The position numbers and the translations under genes were made by a program. From Clostridia bacterium (GTDB taxonomy: Bacteria; Bacillota_A; Clostridia; Oscillospirales; CAG-272), in contig JAFYPS010000146.1 in NCBI GenBank assembly GCA_017547395.1, positions 1 through 17,751 of the forward strand: DNA of 17,751 nt. The letters run 5' to 3'. The notes beneath the pieces were generated by a model that worked only from the letters and a program-made list of their open reading frames with translations, was not told where the DNA came from and searched no databases. The number at the start of each line of letters is the position of its first letter. Within the stretch, counting starts at the first letter, position 1. Shown one piece after another: positions 14,722 to 17,751 of the stretch.

Positions 14722-17700
14722 ATGAAAAAATTAATATCCGTTTTACTTGCACTCCTTATGATGCTTTCTCTTGCAACTGTCGTATTTGCGACTGAGGCAG
14801 AGGAAACTACAGCTCCCGAGGAGACTACCGACGCTGCAGAAGCAACCGAAGGACCAGCTGAGGATGCAGAAGCTGCCGAGGGCGAAGAAGAGTCCAAAGA
14901 GGGAGGCAAAACCTCCGAAATCGGATTCAAGGACTACACTACGACAGTATTCCTTACTGAGGAAGAAAAGATTGCTACAATGGAGAAAAAGCTCGACCTT
15001 TACGGCTATGAGCTTTACATTGAGCCTAACACCGCAGAGGTTGCAATCATCAATAAGGCGACTGGACAGACTCTCTTTACCAACCCTTATGATGCAGCTA
15101 CTTCGAAGGGTACAGAGGCTACCAAGAACAAGCTTCTTTCTCAGATTCTTGTAAATTACACCGAGAACGGTACTGCTAAGGAGTATTCCTCCTATGAGCA
15201 CGCAGCAGCACTTGACCAGATCATCATCAAGGATATCAAGGACGGTATCCGCGTTGAGTACACTATCGGTCGTGCCAATGCAAACTACCTCGTTCCCCGT
15301 ATGATTTCCAAGGACAGACTTCATTCCGAAATTCTTGATAATATCGACTCAAACTTCTATTATCAGAAGATAGCATCTTTCTACGACCTCAAGGATCCCT
15401 TTGATCCCGATATTGCACAGGTCGTTAAGGAAGAGATGCTTCGTGCTTATCCTATTACTGCAAGTATGGCGGTTTACGTTCTTACCGAGGACATTAACAA
15501 CCGTGAGCTTGCTATGATGGAAAACATCATCAAGACCTATGCTCCCGACTATACTTACGAGCAGATGGACTATGACCATGAGATCACTCAGTACGAGGCA
15601 ACTGCACTCAGCACTCCCGTATTCCGTATGTCTCTTGAGTATAAGCTCACCAAGGACGGTCTTGAAGTGACACTTCCTGCAAACGGTATCCGTTTTGACG
15701 AAACACTTTACACTCTTGAGGGCATTACCGTTCTTCCTTTCATGGGTGCAGGCTTCGCTACCAATAAGGGTTATACCTTCGTTCCCGACGGAAGCGGCGC
15801 ACTTATGGAATTCGGCGCATTCCCCGAGAGAAACACAACCATTGCAGGTTCTGTTTACGGTACCGACTTTGCATACCAGACTCTTGAGGGTTCGCCTAAC
15901 CAGGACGTAATCCGTATGCCTGTTTACGGTCTTGTTGAAACCCGTCAGAAGACCGTTAAGAAGGACGTTGAAAAGCCTTATATTGAAACTGTAGTTACCG
16001 TTGATCCCGAAACAGGCGAGGAAATTACAGAAGAGGTTGAAACAACAATTACCGTACAGGAATCTGTGCGTGTAAACGAGACCCGCGGCTTCTTCGCTAT
16101 TATCGAAGAGGGTGCTGAACTCGCAAAAATCAGTGCAAAGCACGAGAATCAGCTTCACAGCTTTAACGGCGTTCAGGTTTCGGTAAATCCGAGACCCAAG
16201 GACTCTTACGTGCTTTCCGATTCTATTTCGGTTGGTTCTTCCAGCGAAATTCAGGTTGTTTCCAAGCGTAAGTACGTTGATAATTACAAGTTCAAGTACA
16301 TTATGCTCACTGACCCCGTAGTTGCTGAGGCAAAGGGCGTTGACGAGTACTACGAAACCTCTTGGATGGGTATGGCAAGAGCATATCGCGACTATCTCCT
16401 TGAAAAGGGAACCATCACCCGCCTTGACAAGAGCGATGTAAAGGATCAGATTCCGCTTTACATCGAAACGTTCGGTTCTACCGAAACAATCGAGAAGGTA
16501 CTCTCTGTTCCTACCACCGTTTCCAAGTCGCTCACTTCTTTCGAGGACATCGAAACAATTTATGATGAACTCGCAAAAGAAGGAATCAACAACATAAACT
16601 TCAAGCTTACAGGTTATGCAAACGGCGGTATGCATTCCACCGTTCCTGCAAAGCTTAAGTGGGAAAAGTCTGTAGGCGGTTCAAAGGGATTTGAAAAGCT
16701 TGTTGCTGCTGCAAACGAAAAGGGATTCACAGTATATCCCGATTTTGACTTCACCTACGTTCGCAATCACGCTACGTTTGACGGTCTCTCTCTTGATGAC
16801 GATATCGTTAAGACCATAGACAACCGTTATTCCAGCCTCCGTGAATATGATGCGTCTCTTCAGGAATACGTTTCATACTTCACCCTTTGCGTATCTCCCG
16901 CATCTTTCTCTAACTTCTACGGCGGATTTGCTCCCAAGTACTCGAAGTACGAGAATGCGGCAATTTCGCTTTCCACCATTGCAAATACTCTTAACTCCGA
17001 CTTTAATGAAGACGAACCTTACAACCGTGTTGACTCAAGAGACCTTACCGTTGACTTCCTTAAGCAGGTTAAGAACGACGTTGGCAGCATAATGAGCGAA
17101 AAGCCCAATGCTTATGCATGGCCTTACGTTGACAAGATGCTTGGCGTATCTCTTGAAAGCAGCCGTTCGCTTTACGCGAGTGCATCCGTTCCGTTTATGG
17201 GCGTTGTACTTCACGGATGTGTAGAGTTTGCAGGCACTCCCATCAATATGGCGGGTGACATCGACTATGAAATTCTCAAGGCTATTGAGAACGGCTCTGG
17301 CATCTACTTTATCCTTTCCTATGACAATACCGAGTATCTTAAAGAGGACTATGAACTCAGTAAGTACTACTCTGTACGTTATGACATCTGGAAGGATGAG
17401 CTTGTAGACCGTTACAGCGAGCTTAATGCGATTCTTGCAGATCTTCAGACCTCTATCATTACCGGTCACGAATTCCTCATTGGCGAGCGCGTTGCATCTG
17501 CCGAGGAGATGGAGGCTGACCAGATAGCTGCTGCTGCACAGAAGGAAGCGGAAAAGGCTGCTCAGGACGAAAAGGGCAAGCAGGTTGCAATGGCTCAGAT
17601 GCGTGAGCAGTATCTTGCAGGCGAAATCGGTGCGGGCGAAACAATCGTTCCCATAATCGAGGAAAAGCCTACCAAGGAAACCGAAGGATATCAGTACACC

Positions 17701-17751
17701 AAGTACACATCCGACGACAATTCTATCGTTCGTGTAACTTATGAAAACGGA
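14722..17751 (+). CDS. DUF5696-type secreted protein, possible glycoside-hydrolase-like enzyme (partial, runs off the right edge)
   Basis: An uninterrupted frame of 1010 codons with no stop before the window ends. Residues 1-23 are a signal peptide (MKKLISVLLALL...VFA, cleavage before Thr24). An acidic Thr/Glu/Ala-rich linker (24-62) follows. The body contains FVPDGSGALMEFGAF (353-367) and SVYGTDFAY (377-385), which I recognise as typical of proteins annotated DUF5696. Residues 545-870 read like an alpha/beta barrel: YRDYLLEKG (555-563), IPLYIETFGS (577-586), INNINFKLTGYANGG (622-636), GFTVYPDFDFTYV (668-680). Two departures are a Thr/Glu/Val-rich insert at 404-455 and an Ala/Glu/Gln-rich helical stretch at 925-970. 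AAGGAG (14703-14708) precedes the ATG at 14722 by 13 bases, rather far. The nearer ATG at 14712 opens a different, short frame. Function is unknown; a surface glycan-active enzyme is the favoured guess from context. Confidence 0.75.
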   Translation, partial: MKKLISVLLALLMMLSLATVVFATEAEETTAPEETTDAAEATEGPAEDAEAAEGEEESKEGGKTSEIGFKDYTTTVFLTEEEKIATMEKKLDLYGYELYIEPNTAEVAIINKATGQTLFTNPYDAATSKGTEATKNKLLSQILVNYTENGTAKEYSSYEHAAALDQIIIKDIKDGIRVEYTIGRANANYLVPRMISKDRLHSEILDNIDSNFYYQKIASFYDLKDPFDPDIAQVVKEEMLRAYPITASMAVYVLTEDINNRELAMMENIIKTYAPDYTYEQMDYDHEITQYEATALSTPVFRMSLEYKLTKDGLEVTLPANGIRFDETLYTLEGITVLPFMGAGFATNKGYTFVPDGSGALMEFGAFPERNTTIAGSVYGTDFAYQTLEGSPNQDVIRMPVYGLVETRQKTVKKDVEKPYIETVVTVDPETGEEITEEVETTITVQESVRVNETRGFFAIIEEGAELAKISAKHENQLHSFNGVQVSVNPRPKDSYVLSDSISVGSSSEIQVVSKRKYVDNYKFKYIMLTDPVVAEAKGVDEYYETSWMGMARAYRDYLLEKGTITRLDKSDVKDQIPLYIETFGSTETIEKVLSVPTTVSKSLTSFEDIETIYDELAKEGINNINFKLTGYANGGMHSTVPAKLKWEKSVGGSKGFEKLVAAANEKGFTVYPDFDFTYVRNHATFDGLSLDDDIVKTIDNRYSSLREYDASLQEYVSYFTLCVSPASFSNFYGGFAPKYSKYENAAISLSTIANTLNSDFNEDEPYNRVDSRDLTVDFLKQVKNDVGSIMSEKPNAYAWPYVDKMLGVSLESSRSLYASASVPFMGVVLHGCVEFAGTPINMAGDIDYEILKAIENGSGIYFILSYDNTEYLKEDYELSKYYSVRYDIWKDELVDRYSELNAILADLQTSIITGHEFLIGERVASAEEMEADQIAAAAQKEAEKAAQDEKGKQVAMAQMREQYLAGEIGAGETIVPIIEEKPTKETEGYQYTKYTSDDNSIVRVTYENG

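Noticed and set aside
15349..16635. A long minus-strand open frame (428 codons) inside the DUF5696 gene
   Set aside because: Antisense shadow of a biased coding sequence; Cys/Asn/Val-rich translation without domains.

Overview
The window looks like chromosomal DNA of an anaerobic, probably gut-associated, member of the Clostridia (Bacillota). The evidence is AAGGAG/GGGAGG ribosome-binding sites before nearly every gene, consensus-like sigma-A promoters with 17-bp spacers, hairpin-plus-U terminators, a NifS/NifU-type cysteine desulfurase and scaffold pair, and carbohydrate ABC transport genes of the LplB/LplC (YtcP) class. I cannot name a genus. I see no rRNA, tRNA, CRISPR array, insertion sequence, phage gene or integrase.

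Layout. Bases 1-207 hold a perfect 17-bp-arm hairpin and a possible promoter leader. Bases 208-2301 (+) encode a cytoplasmic GH78-type alpha-L-rhamnosidase. It ends at a bidirectional terminator (2313-2343) shared with a convergent three-gene operon read on the minus strand (5228 to 2346): a ROK-family sugar kinase, an 86-residue two-helix membrane protein with a coiled-coil tail, and a long-chain acyl-CoA synthetase. These three genes overlap by 1 and about 8 bases. A divergent promoter region (5229-5440) then fires rightward into cysteine desulfurase (5441-6616) and an IscU/NifU-type scaffold (6623-7072), closed by a strong terminator at 7082-7117. Bases 7118-7537 are AT-rich and apparently non-coding, with one long hairpin.

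From 7538 to the right edge lies one rightward operon with a strong promoter and a leader of about 127 nt rich in CG palindromes. It encodes a very large secreted solute-binding protein with two tandem beta-sandwich modules (7700-10708), two ABC permeases (10760-11707 and 11709-12581), a secreted NHL beta-propeller/TPR/Yip1 membrane protein (12595-14700), and a secreted DUF5696-type protein of more than 1010 residues that runs off the window (14722-17751+). No ABC ATPase or regulator is seen, so a shared MsmX-type ATPase encoded elsewhere is likely.

Working model. The last operon looks like an envelope-spanning system for capture, perhaps cleavage, and import of a complex carbohydrate. The binding protein and DUF5696 protein would act outside, the permeases would carry the product in, and the propeller-Yip1 protein would be a membrane-anchored partner of unknown role. 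The rhamnosidase and ROK kinase could process imported sugars, but they sit in separate transcription units and the link is only suggestive. The five-gene operon is the best candidate here for an uncharacterised system.
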